From NCBI RefSeq assembly GCF_900111885.1, contig NZ_FOKG01000022.1:36741-100740 (forward strand): a stretch of 64,000 nucleotides of DNA, given 5' to 3'. The notes below the pieces were generated by a model, which was not told the origin of the DNA, searched no databases, and was given only the letters and a program-made list of their open reading frames with translations. The DNA is from Amycolatopsis marina (GTDB lineage Bacteria; Actinomycetota; Actinomycetes; Mycobacteriales; Pseudonocardiaceae). The position numbers were made by a program, and so were the translations under genes. Shown piece by piece: positions 15,936-24,765 of the stretch (position 1 is the stretch's first letter; each line of letters opens with the position of its first letter).

Positions 15936-17967
15936 TCCTGCCGAGATCCACGGCCAGTGCGGGGACCAGCAGGGAACGCACCACGAAGGTGTCGAGCAGG
16001 ACACCGAAGGCGACCAGGAACGCGATCTGAGCCAGGAACAGCACGGGGATCACCGCCAGTGCGGCGAACGTCGCGGCCAGCACGACTCCCGCCGAGGTGA
16101 TCACCCCTCCCGTGACGCGTAGCGCGCTGAGCGTGCCCGCTTCGGTGCCCAGCAGCGCCGTCTCCTCGCGCGCCCTGGTCATCAGGAAGATGTTGTAGTC
16201 GATTCCGAGTGCCACCAGGAACACGAACGCGTACAGCGGGATCGCCGGATCCGCTCCGGGAAAGCCGAACACGTCGTTGAACATCAGTGCGCCGACGCCG
16301 AGGGTCGCTCCGAAGGACAACACGACGGTGGCGATCAGCAGCAGTGGCGCGAGCAGCGAGCGCAGCAGCAGCGCCAGCACTGCGAAGATCACCACCAGCA
16401 CGATCGGGATGATCGCGTTGCGGTCGTGGGTGGCCGCTGCCAGCATGTCGGTCTGCTGCGCGGTCTGGCCGCCCACCTTGGCGTCGGCCCCCGGGATGTC
16501 ATGCAGGGTGTCCCGCAACGCGCCGACCACGGCGACCGCTTCCTCGGAGTCTGCAGGCGCCTGCAGGGTCGCGTTTATCTCGACGACGCCGCCCGCCACC
16601 TTCGGGCCCGCCGCCGGATCCACCGGGTCAGCGGGGGTCGGGAAGGCGTCGGCGACCCCGTCCGTCGCGCGGGTGGCGGCGAGCACCTCGTCGGCTGCGT
16701 TCGCGTCCGCGATGATCACCGCCGGGCTGCCGGTGCCGCCGGGAAAATGCGCCGACAGCACGTCCTGTCCGCGTACGGCGTCGACCTCCTCCAGGAAGAG
16801 TGCCTGCTGTGACGTGCCTTCCGCCTGCAGGGACGGCACGAAGGCGACCCCGGCGAACAGCACGAGCGCGGTCAGCACCCAGGTCCACCTCGGTCTCCTG
16901 CGCACCAGCCCGGCCAGGCTGTCGAACATGCCGCGCTTCGTCCTGCGGTGTTTGCGGGGCACCGGGTCCTGTGGCCAGAAACCGGCCCTGCCGAACAGCA
17001 GCAGCGCGGCAGGCAGGAAGGTCAGCGAGGCCAGCAGCGCACCGGCTATACCGATGGACACCACCGGTCCGAGACTCGAGTTGCTGGTCAACTCGCTGAC
17101 CAGCATGCAGAGCATGCCCAGGATCACCGTGCCGCCCGAGGCGAGAATCGGCTCGAACGAGGATCGCCACGCGGTGCGCATCGCGTCGGCGGCCTTCGCC
17201 TGCCGGGTGAGTTCCTCCCGGTAGCGCGCCACGAGCAGCAGGGCGTAGTCGGTCGCGGCACCGAAGACCAGGATCAGCAGGATTCCCTGTGTCTGGCCGT
17301 TCAGGACGAGCGCACCGTCCGAGGCGAGCCAGTAGATCACGGCCGAGGAGGTACACAACGCCAGCCCGGCGGAGAGCAGCACGATCAACGGCAGCAGCGG
17401 GCTGCGGTAGACCAGGATCAGGATCACCGCCACCGCACACGCGGTGACCAGCAGCAGCATGCCGTCGATGTGCCCGAACACCTCGGCGAAGTCCGCGTTG
17501 TACCCGCCTGGTCCGGTCACGAGGGCGGTCAGCCCGCCAGGGAGTCCCCGCTCCAGGTCCTGGCGGATGTCCTTGACGGCCTCGCTCGCGGCGAACGGGT
17601 CCTCTCCGGACAGCGGCAGGATCAGCTGTGCCGCCTGTCCGTCGTCGGCGGGCAGCGGGGGCGATGGCTGTCCCCGCAGCTCGGGCGCGTCCGCGAGTTC
17701 GGCGGCCTTCGCCCTGATCGCGTCGTTGTCCGCCGCGGTGAGTCCGCCCGGCCTCTCGAAGACGACGACGGTGGGCAGGATCCGGCTGTCGGCGAAGTTC
17801 TCCTGCAGCTCCGTCACGGCGGTGGACTCGGCGGTGGCAGGCAGGAACGAACCGGGATCGTTGCTCTGGACCTCGCTCAGCTTGCCGAGAAACGGACTGC
17901 CTGCTGCGCCGAGTGCGAGCCAGAGCAGCACGAGGAGCGCGGGCACCACCCAGCGCACGACTCGCAT
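15694..17967 (-). CDS. MMPL/RND family membrane transporter
   Basis: 757 residues. First helix LVLLWLALGAAGSPFLG, large extracytoplasmic loops, then two repeated sets of helices; FGAATDYALLLVARYREEL and ALGIDYNIFLMTRAREE carry the Asp-Tyr pairs that relay protons in MmpL proteins. Mycobacterial relatives export lipids such as trehalose monomycolate. The recognisable domain ends near WWPSRLA (about 15925); the remaining ~75 Pro/Arg-rich residues are read across the antisense of the MFS gene and may have no function. ATG preceded by AGGGGTG. With the FAAL, PKS and antigen-85-like genes nearby this completes a lipid synthesis-export set. Confidence 0.9.
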   Translation of the reverse strand: MRVVRWVVPALLVLLWLALGAAGSPFLGKLSEVQSNDPGSFLPATAESTAVTELQENFADSRILPTVVVFERPGGLTAADNDAIRAKAAELADAPELRGQPSPPLPADDGQAAQLILPLSGEDPFAASEAVKDIRQDLERGLPGGLTALVTGPGGYNADFAEVFGHIDGMLLLVTACAVAVILILVYRSPLLPLIVLLSAGLALCTSSAVIYWLASDGALVLNGQTQGILLILVFGAATDYALLLVARYREELTRQAKAADAMRTAWRSSFEPILASGGTVILGMLCMLVSELTSNSSLGPVVSIGIAGALLASLTFLPAALLLFGRAGFWPQDPVPRKHRRTKRGMFDSLAGLVRRRPRWTWVLTALVLFAGVAFVPSLQAEGTSQQALFLEEVDAVRGQDVLSAHFPGGTGSPAVIIADANAADEVLAATRATDGVADAFPTPADPVDPAAGPKVAGGVVEINATLQAPADSEEAVAVVGALRDTLHDIPGADAKVGGQTAQQTDMLAAATHDRNAIIPIVLVVIFAVLALLLRSLLAPLLLIATVVLSFGATLGVGALMFNDVFGFPGADPAIPLYAFVFLVALGIDYNIFLMTRAREETALLGTEAGTLSALRVTGGVITSAGVVLAATFAALAVIPVLFLAQIAFLVAFGVLLDTFVVRSLLVPALAVDLGRIIWWPSRLAARPKAEQRKRHRPNRQQPRPERRPPPPPQRGQPPRPPRQAQPGAASAAPARAPHRGERRPRPPAGPPPSRR

Positions 17968-18063
17968 GTCACCCCTAGGTTCGTCGACGACTTGCCGGGC
18001 ACCTTACTGAGCCGCAGTCGCCTGCCGCACCATCTCCTGCTCCGCCAGGGACAGCTGGCGGTA

Positions 18064-18077
18064 ATTCGTCGACGAAT
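18064..18077. promoter_or_regulatory. 14-bp palindrome upstream of MMPL gene
   Basis: ATTCGTCGACGAAT is perfectly symmetric and lies about 97-110 bases before the MMPL start. A close copy, TTCGTCGACGA, occurs at 17980-17990 and a third imperfect one at 3110-3122 before an MFS gene. Likely regulator binding sites. Confidence 0.5.
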
Positions 18078-18088
18078 CACCGTAGGGG

Positions 18089-19618
18089 TCAGCCGGGGAT
18101 GTGGAATCCCGTGACCGGGGCCGGCGGCGCGGAGCGCTCCCTGTTGGCTGGTGGTGGGAGACGGGTGGGGAACAGGTCGGCTTTGGTGCCGAGGGGGTCG
18201 GAGCCGAGCAGCGCGGCGATGGTGTCAGGAGCCTCGCTGGCCGCGACCGCCCTGCTGCCGTCGGGCAGACCGCACAGGACGATGCCCCGCTCCGGCTCGC
18301 CCGACCTGCCGTAGACCACCGTGTACGTTTCGACCGTTGCGGCACCGGTGGCGCCGGTCGTGATCGCGCGGCGGGGCAGCCGGGAAACCTCGGTGGTCCG
18401 GTCGTGGTGGGCGTATGGCGTGTCCGGCGGCCGCCCGGAGAGCACCACTCCCGCGTGCTTGGTCAGATACCAGCCGACGGCCGTGGCCAGACCGTACTGC
18501 TCCGGCTCGGCCCTGAGCCGCGTGGCGAGGGTGGCCACGGAGTGCGTCACGTAGTTGCTGCCAGGACCCCCGGCGAAGGTGAGGCCGCCGGTCACGGTCG
18601 GCGGCCGGTTCCGGTCCGTGAGAGCCGCCCGGTTGAGGCCCAGTTCGGTGGCGGCGACCTGCACGGCGGAGGGAAAGCAGGAGTAGAGGTCGAGGTGCGC
18701 GATGTCGTCGATGTCGAGCCCGGCGTGGGTGAGCACGGCGTCACCGACGGCGGCGATGGCCGGGGAGCGGTGCAGGTGCGGACGCTCCGAAGGAAACCAG
18801 TGATCGTTGGCGGTGGCGGTCGCGTGCACGAAGACCCAGTTCGCCGGGTCGATACCCGCCGCGCGCGCGGCCTCGGCGGAGCAGACCACCAGTGCGGCGG
18901 CCTGGTCGACGAAGATGTTCGCGGTCATCAGCTTGCGGTAGGGCGCTGCTGCCATCCGGTTGCGCGGCCCCGCCGTGGTGATGTCGTGCGCGCTCGGAGC
19001 CGCACCCATCACCGCATGCGGGTTGACGGTAGCCACGTCGGCGAAGCTCGCCCACAACCTGCCGAGCCACTCCAGGTGTTCGTCGGTGCCGCTGCCCGCG
19101 TCCGCGCGGATCGCGTTCTCGAACAGCGGGTAGAACGCCACCGGGATGAGCAACTGCGCGGCGGCCTCCGCCGCGTGCTGTGGTTCCCGGTCGATGCCCA
19201 GCATCCGGGACGGCGCGGTGCCTTCCGGCTGCTTCGGACCGCCGCCGTACCGGCCGCCGAACAACGCCTTGACCGCCTCGCCGCCGGTGATCAGTGCCGC
19301 GTCCAGTTCTCCTGCCGAGATCCGGCCAGCCGAATCGGCGAGGAGGTCCAGCGGGCTGGTGCCGCTGGTGTGGGTGTAGACGGTCTCGGCGGGGGAGATG
19401 CCGAGGTCCTCGGCGAGCAGGGCGGCCGGATCGGCCGTTCCCCAGGAGAAGCTGTCCACCACACCCAGCGACTGGACGCGGCCGAGCACGCCAGGAGCGC
19501 CGGTGTCGGCCACGGCCCCCTCGATCGCCAGCCGCATCAGTTCACGGGGAGACGTGGGGGTGGCGTCCCGCCAGGTGTGCTGGCCCACGCCGACGATGAC
19601 CGGGGTTCTCGGATCCAC
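18089..19618 (-). CDS. Thiolase-like acetyl-CoA acetyltransferase family protein
   Basis: 509 residues. PVIVGVGQ at the start, ALITGGEAVKAL, DLYSCFPSAVQVAATELG and GGLTFAGGPGSNY are typical of the long thiolase-like group found in actinomycetes. The position of the nucleophilic Cys in the N-terminal half reads THTSGTSPLDLL, with no Cys, so it may not be a classical condensing thiolase. The last ~110 residues form an added domain. GTG start; separated from the TetR gene by 49 bases, same strand. Probably involved in lipid or acyl-CoA metabolism. Confidence 0.8.
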   Translation of the reverse strand: MDPRTPVIVGVGQHTWRDATPTSPRELMRLAIEGAVADTGAPGVLGRVQSLGVVDSFSWGTADPAALLAEDLGISPAETVYTHTSGTSPLDLLADSAGRISAGELDAALITGGEAVKALFGGRYGGGPKQPEGTAPSRMLGIDREPQHAAEAAAQLLIPVAFYPLFENAIRADAGSGTDEHLEWLGRLWASFADVATVNPHAVMGAAPSAHDITTAGPRNRMAAAPYRKLMTANIFVDQAAALVVCSAEAARAAGIDPANWVFVHATATANDHWFPSERPHLHRSPAIAAVGDAVLTHAGLDIDDIAHLDLYSCFPSAVQVAATELGLNRAALTDRNRPPTVTGGLTFAGGPGSNYVTHSVATLATRLRAEPEQYGLATAVGWYLTKHAGVVLSGRPPDTPYAHHDRTTEVSRLPRRAITTGATGAATVETYTVVYGRSGEPERGIVLCGLPDGSRAVAASEAPDTIAALLGSDPLGTKADLFPTRLPPPANRERSAPPAPVTGFHIPG

Positions 19619-19667
19619 CCGGTCACGCTAACAGTTGCTGACGAAGTGCCAACAGTGCTCTGTGCGG

Positions 19668-20309
19668 TCAGCCGGTGCGGTCCACGCTCCGCACCGCTGG
19701 GAAAACCTCGCCGATCAGTGTGAGCAGCGACCTGCTGAGCAGCAGATGCACCTCCTCGCGGCGGAGGGCTCCGCGCACCAGCCACTCCCTGCCTGCTGCC
19801 TTGACCATCCCGCCGTAGGCCCGGACCAGCGCGTTCAGCTCGTTCCACCGATTGTCGTCCGCTTCGATGCCGACGGCCTCGAGTACCCGGTCGGCCGACT
19901 CCCTGTCGGCGTCGGCGAGAATGCGCTCGACCTCGGTGTCCCGCCCGATGCCCTCGGGGGCGGTGGCCGCGAGCCACATCTTCTCCTGCTTGGTGATCAT
20001 GTCCAGGAACCAACCGACCGCGGCGTCCACCCTGCGGTCGAGCGGGCCTTCCGGGAGCAACTCCACCGCGAAGTGCGGAACGGTCATGGCGCGGCGGACC
20101 ACCGCCAGATAGAGCTCACGCTTCGTGCCGAAGTAGTGGTTGATCAGCCCGCGCGCCACTCCGGCACGGGCCGCGATGTCCGAAGTGGACACGTCGGTGT
20201 AGGGGCGTTCGCCGAACAGATCGGCCGCGCAGGTGAAGATCTGCTCCCGGCGCTCGTCGGGCTCCAGTCTTCGCCACTTGGGCGCCGAATCGGTACTCAT
20301 GGTGAGCAT
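19668..20309 (-). CDS. TetR family transcriptional regulator
   Basis: 213 residues. RREQIFTCAADLFGERPYTDVSTSDIAARAGVARGLINHYF is split over an N-terminal helix-turn-helix of the TetR class (residues ~17-65: DIAARAGVARGLINHYFGTK); the C-terminal part is helical and would bind a ligand. Two possible ATGs (20309 and 20300). An inverted repeat CGTGCG-N7-CGCACG begins eight bases upstream, as expected for self-repression. It precedes the thiolase-like gene on the same strand and probably controls it, perhaps with the MMPL gene. Confidence 0.88.
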   Translation of the reverse strand: MLTMSTDSAPKWRRLEPDERREQIFTCAADLFGERPYTDVSTSDIAARAGVARGLINHYFGTKRELYLAVVRRAMTVPHFAVELLPEGPLDRRVDAAVGWFLDMITKQEKMWLAATAPEGIGRDTEVERILADADRESADRVLEAVGIEADDNRWNELNALVRAYGGMVKAAGREWLVRGALRREEVHLLLSRSLLTLIGEVFPAVRSVDRTG

Positions 20310-20316
20310 CTTGTCA

Positions 20317-20335
20317 CGTGCGTCACACTCGCACG
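20317..20335. promoter_or_regulatory. Inverted repeat CGTGCG-N7-CGCACG before tetR gene
   Basis: Perfect 6-bp arms, directly upstream of the TetR start, in the gap to the enolase-family gene. Candidate autoregulatory operator. Confidence 0.45.
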
Positions 20336-20381
20336 ACGTGGCGGCTCTGACCGTCCGAGCGGCCAGCTTGCTTCGGTGGGG

Positions 20382-21560
20382 TCAGGAAGCGCGCTGTGCC
20401 AGCACATCGAGCGCGAGTTCGCGGACCACCTGCTCGTCCACCTCGACGCCGAGGCCGGGGCCCGTGGGCACCTGTGCGACCCCGTCGCGAACCAGCACGG
20501 TCTCGCCGGTGGCGTAGACCGAGTCGACGAACTGCCGGCCGTTGAGGTCCACGGGGGTGTCGACGCCGAAGGCGGCGAACAGGTGCAGTGACGCCGCGAG
20601 TCCGAGGTCGGAGTCGGTCAGTCCCGACCCCATCAGGGACACGCCGCTGTCCTGCGCGAGTGCGCACAGCCTGCGCGACAGGGTGAGACCGCCACTGCGC
20701 TGGACCTTCGCGATGGCGATGTCCACGGCGTCGAGCCGGACGAAGGTGGCGAGGTCGCTCGGATGCCGCAAGCTCTCGTCGAGTGCGACGGGAACGGCCG
20801 AGTCCTGACGCAGCCGCCGCAGGCCCGCCACGTCGTTGGCGGGCAGCGGTTGTTCGAAGGCGTGCACGTCGAGTTCGGCCAGCCGCCTTGCCATTCGCAG
20901 TGCGGAACTCGCCGAGTACGCCTGGTTCGCATCCACCCACAGCGGCGCGTCCGGAGCCGCTTCGCGAACCGATCGGACCACGTCGAGGTCGGCGCGCTCG
21001 TCGTGCAGGCCGATCTTCACCTTGACCGCCCGGTAGCCAAGCTCCCTGCCCTCGGCGACCCGGTCGGCGACCTCGGCGGCGGACTGGCCGGACACCATCC
21101 AGCCGAGTTCCACCGTCTCCTGCCTGCGCTGTCCCCAGAGCACGCCGACCGGAACGCCGAGCGCGCGCCCGAGCAGGTCGTGCAGCGCGACGTCGACAGC
21201 GGCCTTGGCCAGCGGTGCGCCGATGGAGAAGCCCCTGTTGATGGCGCGGTCGAAAGCCGCGCTCACTCCGTCGAGATCCCAGCAGGGCCTGCCGAGAACC
21301 GCGGGGGCGAGGTACCGCTCGATGGTGGTGACGATCGATTCGCTGGTCTCGTAGGTCCACGCCGGAATCGGCGTCGCCTCGCCCCAGCCCGTGACGCCCT
21401 CGGCGCTGACCTTCACCAGTACCCGGACGCTCGGGGTGCCCACGGTCGCGACGGCGCCCCCGGAGACGCCGAACGAGCGGAGGGTCGGCAGTGCGACAGC
21501 GAAGGTCTCGACCCTGTCGATGGTCAGCCCGCTGAGATCGCCCGCGTTCGGCCCGATCAC
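20382..21560 (-). CDS. Enolase-superfamily enzyme (mandelate racemase/muconate-lactonising type)
   Basis: 392 residues, GTG start overlapping the LacI stop by four bases. YRAVKVKIGLHDE supplies the KxK catalytic bases Lys180 and Lys182; WVDANQAYS, AFEQPLPAND and ALDESLRH supply the Asp-Glu-Asp metal ligands; a Lys in AIAKVQRSGG is the second base. This arrangement fits the MLE branch (cycloisomerases, dipeptide epimerases, o-succinylbenzoate synthases). Coupling to a LacI regulator and closeness to a NitT/TauT importer suggest catabolism of an imported carboxylate, not menaquinone synthesis. Exact reaction unknown. Confidence 0.86.
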   Translation of the reverse strand: MIGPNAGDLSGLTIDRVETFAVALPTLRSFGVSGGAVATVGTPSVRVLVKVSAEGVTGWGEATPIPAWTYETSESIVTTIERYLAPAVLGRPCWDLDGVSAAFDRAINRGFSIGAPLAKAAVDVALHDLLGRALGVPVGVLWGQRRQETVELGWMVSGQSAAEVADRVAEGRELGYRAVKVKIGLHDERADLDVVRSVREAAPDAPLWVDANQAYSASSALRMARRLAELDVHAFEQPLPANDVAGLRRLRQDSAVPVALDESLRHPSDLATFVRLDAVDIAIAKVQRSGGLTLSRRLCALAQDSGVSLMGSGLTDSDLGLAASLHLFAAFGVDTPVDLNGRQFVDSVYATGETVLVRDGVAQVPTGPGLGVEVDEQVVRELALDVLAQRAS

Positions 21561-22636
21561 CGGGAGGCCCCCTTCGCGGTGCCCTTCGCCGCGCCGGTGC
21601 CACCGGGAGGAGGTGGCGCGGTACTTTCGCGGAGCACGACCTCGCCTGCCATCCGCAGGATCCGGCTCCGTGCGCTCGTGGTGTCGCGCACGGCGAGTTC
21701 CATGGCCCGCTCGCCGAGTTTCTCCAGCGGCAGCGCGACCGTGGTCAGTGGTGGCGTGAGGTCACGGACCACCGGGATGTCGTCGAATCCGGCGAGGGAC
21801 AGATCGTCCGGAACGGACAGCCCGGCCTCACGGGCCGCGGTCAGCGCACCGATGGCCATGACGTCGGTGACGGCGAAGACGCAGGTCGCCTCGAGGCCCC
21901 TGGCGAGCAGCTCGCTCATGGCGGCGTGCCCGCCGTCCCTGGTGAAGGGCGCCTCGACGATGGACTGCTCGTCGAGTTCCACGCCGGCTTCCCCGAGTGC
22001 TTCCCGGAAGCCGCCGAGACGGTCCACGACGGTGGTCAGCGCCCGCGGGCCGGTGAGCACGGCGAACCGGCGGTGGCCGAGGGCGAGCAGGGCGCGGGCC
22101 AGTGCCGCGGCCCCTTCCCGGTTCTCCGGTTGCACCGTGTCCACGCGCAGGCTGCGGTGCCTACTGACGACCGCCACCTGTCCGCCGCCCTTGCGGTAGG
22201 GGTCGATCTCGGCGGCCAGTGCCCGTTCCCACGCGCGGTCCTCGAAACCGGAACCGATGAGCAGGATCGCCGACGCCCGCTGTGCTCGCAGGGTCGAGAC
22301 GTAGGCGATCTCCTTCTGTGGATCCCTGAAGGTGCTGGCGAGCATCACCAGCAGGCCGTTCTCGCCTGCGACCCGCATGATTCCGCGAGCCACACCGGCG
22401 AAGTAGGGGTCGCTGACGTCGTGACAGATGACGCCGACCGTGCGGTGGGTGGCGCCGGCCAGCGCCTGCGCGTGTGCGTTCGGCGTATAGGCGAGTTCGG
22501 CCGCCGCGGCGAGCACGCGATCGCGTAGGTCGGACTTGACCTTGGTGGTCCCGTTGAGGGCGCGGGATGCCGTCGCGAGGGAGACCTCGGCGGCACGGGC
22601 TACGTCCTCGAGTGTCACGTGTGGCCGGTCGTTCAT
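21557..22636 (-). CDS. LacI family transcriptional regulator
   Basis: 359 residues. TLEDVARAAEVSLATASRALNG is within the N-terminal helix-turn-helix and hinge helix (residues 8-60, YTPNAHAQALAG), followed by a periplasmic-binding-protein-like ligand domain (VGVICHDVSDPYFAGVARGI). Translationally coupled to the enolase-family gene and divergent from the ABC importer; the gap holds two TGAAAGCGCATTCA-type sites, and a similar site sits before the secreted sugar operon at 25707. It likely represses all three units in the absence of a sugar-like or carboxylate inducer. Confidence 0.92.
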   Translation of the reverse strand: MNDRPHVTLEDVARAAEVSLATASRALNGTTKVKSDLRDRVLAAAAELAYTPNAHAQALAGATHRTVGVICHDVSDPYFAGVARGIMRVAGENGLLVMLASTFRDPQKEIAYVSTLRAQRASAILLIGSGFEDRAWERALAAEIDPYRKGGGQVAVVSRHRSLRVDTVQPENREGAAALARALLALGHRRFAVLTGPRALTTVVDRLGGFREALGEAGVELDEQSIVEAPFTRDGGHAAMSELLARGLEATCVFAVTDVMAIGALTAAREAGLSVPDDLSLAGFDDIPVVRDLTPPLTTVALPLEKLGERAMELAVRDTTSARSRILRMAGEVVLRESTAPPPPGGTGAAKGTAKGASR

Positions 22637-22728
22637 CCGCCCTGTCCTCTGTTCGCGTGGTGGGATGCCTGTAGTCGGAGCCCGGAGACGAAGTCCTTGA
22701 CCGGTTCACCGGGTATGCCTACTCTACC

Positions 22729-22755
22729 TGAAAGCGCATTCAGAAAGCGCATTCA
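22729..22755. promoter_or_regulatory. Two tandem LacI-type operator sites
   Basis: TGAAAGCGCATTCA (22729-22742) is followed at once by AGAAAGCGCATTCA (22742-22755), period 13. Each is near-symmetric around GCGC, as LacI/GalR operators are. They lie in the divergent gap, 93 bases from the LacI start and 94 from the permease start. Confidence 0.65.
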
Positions 22756-22848
22756 TCGGACACGGACGAGCTGAGTTCACTTTGTCCCGGCCGAGCCGGA
22801 TATCAGGTTAACGTGCCAGGCCAATGTGGGCCTGCGGAGGCGAGGGTC

Positions 22849-23727
22849 ATGGTCACGCAAACCCCTGCGGATGGTCTCGACCGCGCGGCGAACGATGCGC
22901 CTGACGGCGTCGTCGAACGTCAACGGCCCGGGATCGCCCAGCGTGCGGCCGGACTGGCAGAGCGGGCATGGCGGCCGGTCGCGCTGCTGCTCGGGATCTT
23001 CGCGCTCTGGTGGCTGGTGACCGCGGCGGAGTGGATCGAACCGTATCTTGTGCCCTCCCCCGGGGACACCATCGGAGCGATCACCGACAACCCGGAGTAC
23101 TTCTGGGAGCACACCTGGACGACCGGTTACGAGACGCTGCTCGGGTTCGTGATCGCGGCGGCGATCGGCGTGTTCGCGGCCGTCGTGATGGTGTACTCCT
23201 CGACGATCGAGAAGACGCTGTACCCGCTGCTGTTGTTCGCACAGGTGATTCCGAAGATCGCGATAGCGCCGCTGTTCGTGGTGTGGCTCGGGTTCGGGCT
23301 CGGTCCCAAGATCGTGGTCGCGGTGCTGATGGCGTTCTTCCCCGTCGTGATCTCGATGGTCACCGGGTTGAAGTCGATCGACCCGGAGATGCTGCAGTTG
23401 TCGGCGACCATGGGCGCCAAGCCCGCGCAGACGTTCTGGAAGATCCGGTTTCCCGCCTCGCTGCCACACTTGTTCTCCGGGCTGAAGGTCGCGGCCACGA
23501 TGGCGGTCACCGGAGCGGTGGTCGGCGAGTTCGTCGGAGCGGACGCCGGACTCGGATTCGTGATCCTGCAGGCCAACGGAAATCTTGACACCCCCGTGCT
23601 CTTCGCGGGGTTGCTGGTGATGTCGCTGCTGGGGGTCCTGCTGTTCGTGGTGGTGGAGTGGGCCGAGCATCTGCTGCTCCCGTGGCAGGCGAGCCGCCGC
23701 ACGGACTCCGTCACGACAACGATGTAG
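22849..23727 (+). CDS. ABC transporter permease, NitT/TauT (SsuC/TauC) type
   Basis: 292 residues from ATG 22849, eight bases after GGAGG; the GTG at 22813 would add twelve residues without a ribosome site. About six membrane helices; the cytoplasmic loop GAKPAQTFWKIRFPASLPHLFSGLK is the EAA-type motif that docks the ATPase. First of three genes (permease, lipoprotein, ATPase) with 15- and 3-base gaps. Family substrates are sulfonates, nitrate or pyrimidine precursors. Here the LacI and enolase neighbours point to an organic acid. Confidence 0.9.
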   Translation: MVTQTPADGLDRAANDAPDGVVERQRPGIAQRAAGLAERAWRPVALLLGIFALWWLVTAAEWIEPYLVPSPGDTIGAITDNPEYFWEHTWTTGYETLLGFVIAAAIGVFAAVVMVYSSTIEKTLYPLLLFAQVIPKIAIAPLFVVWLGFGLGPKIVVAVLMAFFPVVISMVTGLKSIDPEMLQLSATMGAKPAQTFWKIRFPASLPHLFSGLKVAATMAVTGAVVGEFVGADAGLGFVILQANGNLDTPVLFAGLLVMSLLGVLLFVVVEWAEHLLLPWQASRRTDSVTTTM

Positions 23728-23742
23728 AGAAGGAGTACGTCC

Positions 23743-24762
23743 ATGAAGGTTCGTGCAGTGATCGCCGGCGCCGCCGCTGTGCTGCTGCTGGCGGCCGGGT
23801 GCGGCGGATCGGAACCCGCCACCACGACCAATGCCGAGGGCGAGCAGCTCGATCGCGTCACCCTGACGCTGAACTGGTACCCGTACGGTGAACACGCACC
23901 GTTCTACTACGGCAAGTCCGAGGGCATTTTCGAGAAGCACGGCATCGACCTGGAGATCAGGGCGGGCCAGGGATCGCAGAAAACCGTTCAGGCCACCGCG
24001 GCGGGACAAACCGACTTCGGCTGGGCAGACACTCCCGCGCTGCTCGCCGGAGTCAGCCAGGGGCTTGAGGTCAAGAGCATCGGTGTGTTCCTGCAGACGA
24101 CGCCGTCCTCGGTGCAGTTCTTCAGCGAGCAGAACATCAGTTCGCCTGCCGATCTGAAGGGCAAGACCATCGCGAGCACCGCAGGTGACGCACTGAGCCG
24201 GACCTTCCCCACGTTCCTCGAGGCCAACGGTCTCGCCGAGGGAGATGTCTCGTTGCAGAACACCGACGCCGCGGGCAAGATGGCCGCGGTCATGTCGGGA
24301 CAGACCGACGCACTGCTCGGCTATGCCACGGACCAGGGGCCGACGATGCAGGAGAAGGCCGGCAAGCCGGTGTCCTATCTGCGGTTCGCCGAGCACGGCC
24401 TGAACTTCTTCAGCAACGGGCTGCTCACCTCCCTGGACACGCTCGAGGAGCGGGAGGACCTGGTGCGGCGAATGGTGGCCGCGTCCAGTGAGGCGTGGAC
24501 CGCGGCGGCCGGCGACCAGGACGCCGCGGTCGCGGCGATGCAGGGGGCCTCCGAGCAACTGCCCTCCACCCAGGTGCTCTCCGAGCAGTTCGCCAGCACG
24601 CTGGAGCTGCTGCACACCGAGGCCACCGAAGGTATGGCGCCGGGCGTCAACGACGAGGCCGACTGGCAGCAGACGATCGACATCTTCGCCGGGGCAGGCG
24701 TGATCGAGAGCCCCGAGGCGCCCAGTGCGTACTGGGACGCCGGTCTGGCACCGAAGGGATAG
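23743..24762 (+). CDS. ABC substrate-binding lipoprotein (NMT1/THI5/SsuA-like)
   Basis: 339 residues. Signal peptide with lipobox LLAAGC, Cys20 lipidated, so anchored outside the membrane. VTLTLNWYPYGEHAPFYYGK and TDFGWADTPALLAG are typical of the NMT1/THI5-like fold that binds aminopyrimidines or sulfonates; the LNWYP start resembles thiamine-precursor and riboflavin binding members. Ribosome site GAAGGAG eleven bases upstream. Partner of the flanking permease and ATPase. Confidence 0.9.
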   Translation: MKVRAVIAGAAAVLLLAAGCGGSEPATTTNAEGEQLDRVTLTLNWYPYGEHAPFYYGKSEGIFEKHGIDLEIRAGQGSQKTVQATAAGQTDFGWADTPALLAGVSQGLEVKSIGVFLQTTPSSVQFFSEQNISSPADLKGKTIASTAGDALSRTFPTFLEANGLAEGDVSLQNTDAAGKMAAVMSGQTDALLGYATDQGPTMQEKAGKPVSYLRFAEHGLNFFSNGLLTSLDTLEEREDLVRRMVAASSEAWTAAAGDQDAAVAAMQGASEQLPSTQVLSEQFASTLELLHTEATEGMAPGVNDEADWQQTIDIFAGAGVIESPEAPSAYWDAGLAPKG

Positions 24763-24765
24763 CGG

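Noticed and set aside
22777..24615. 612-codon leftward frame opposite the ABC permease and binding protein
   Set aside because: His/Arg/Gln-rich antisense translation without motifs.
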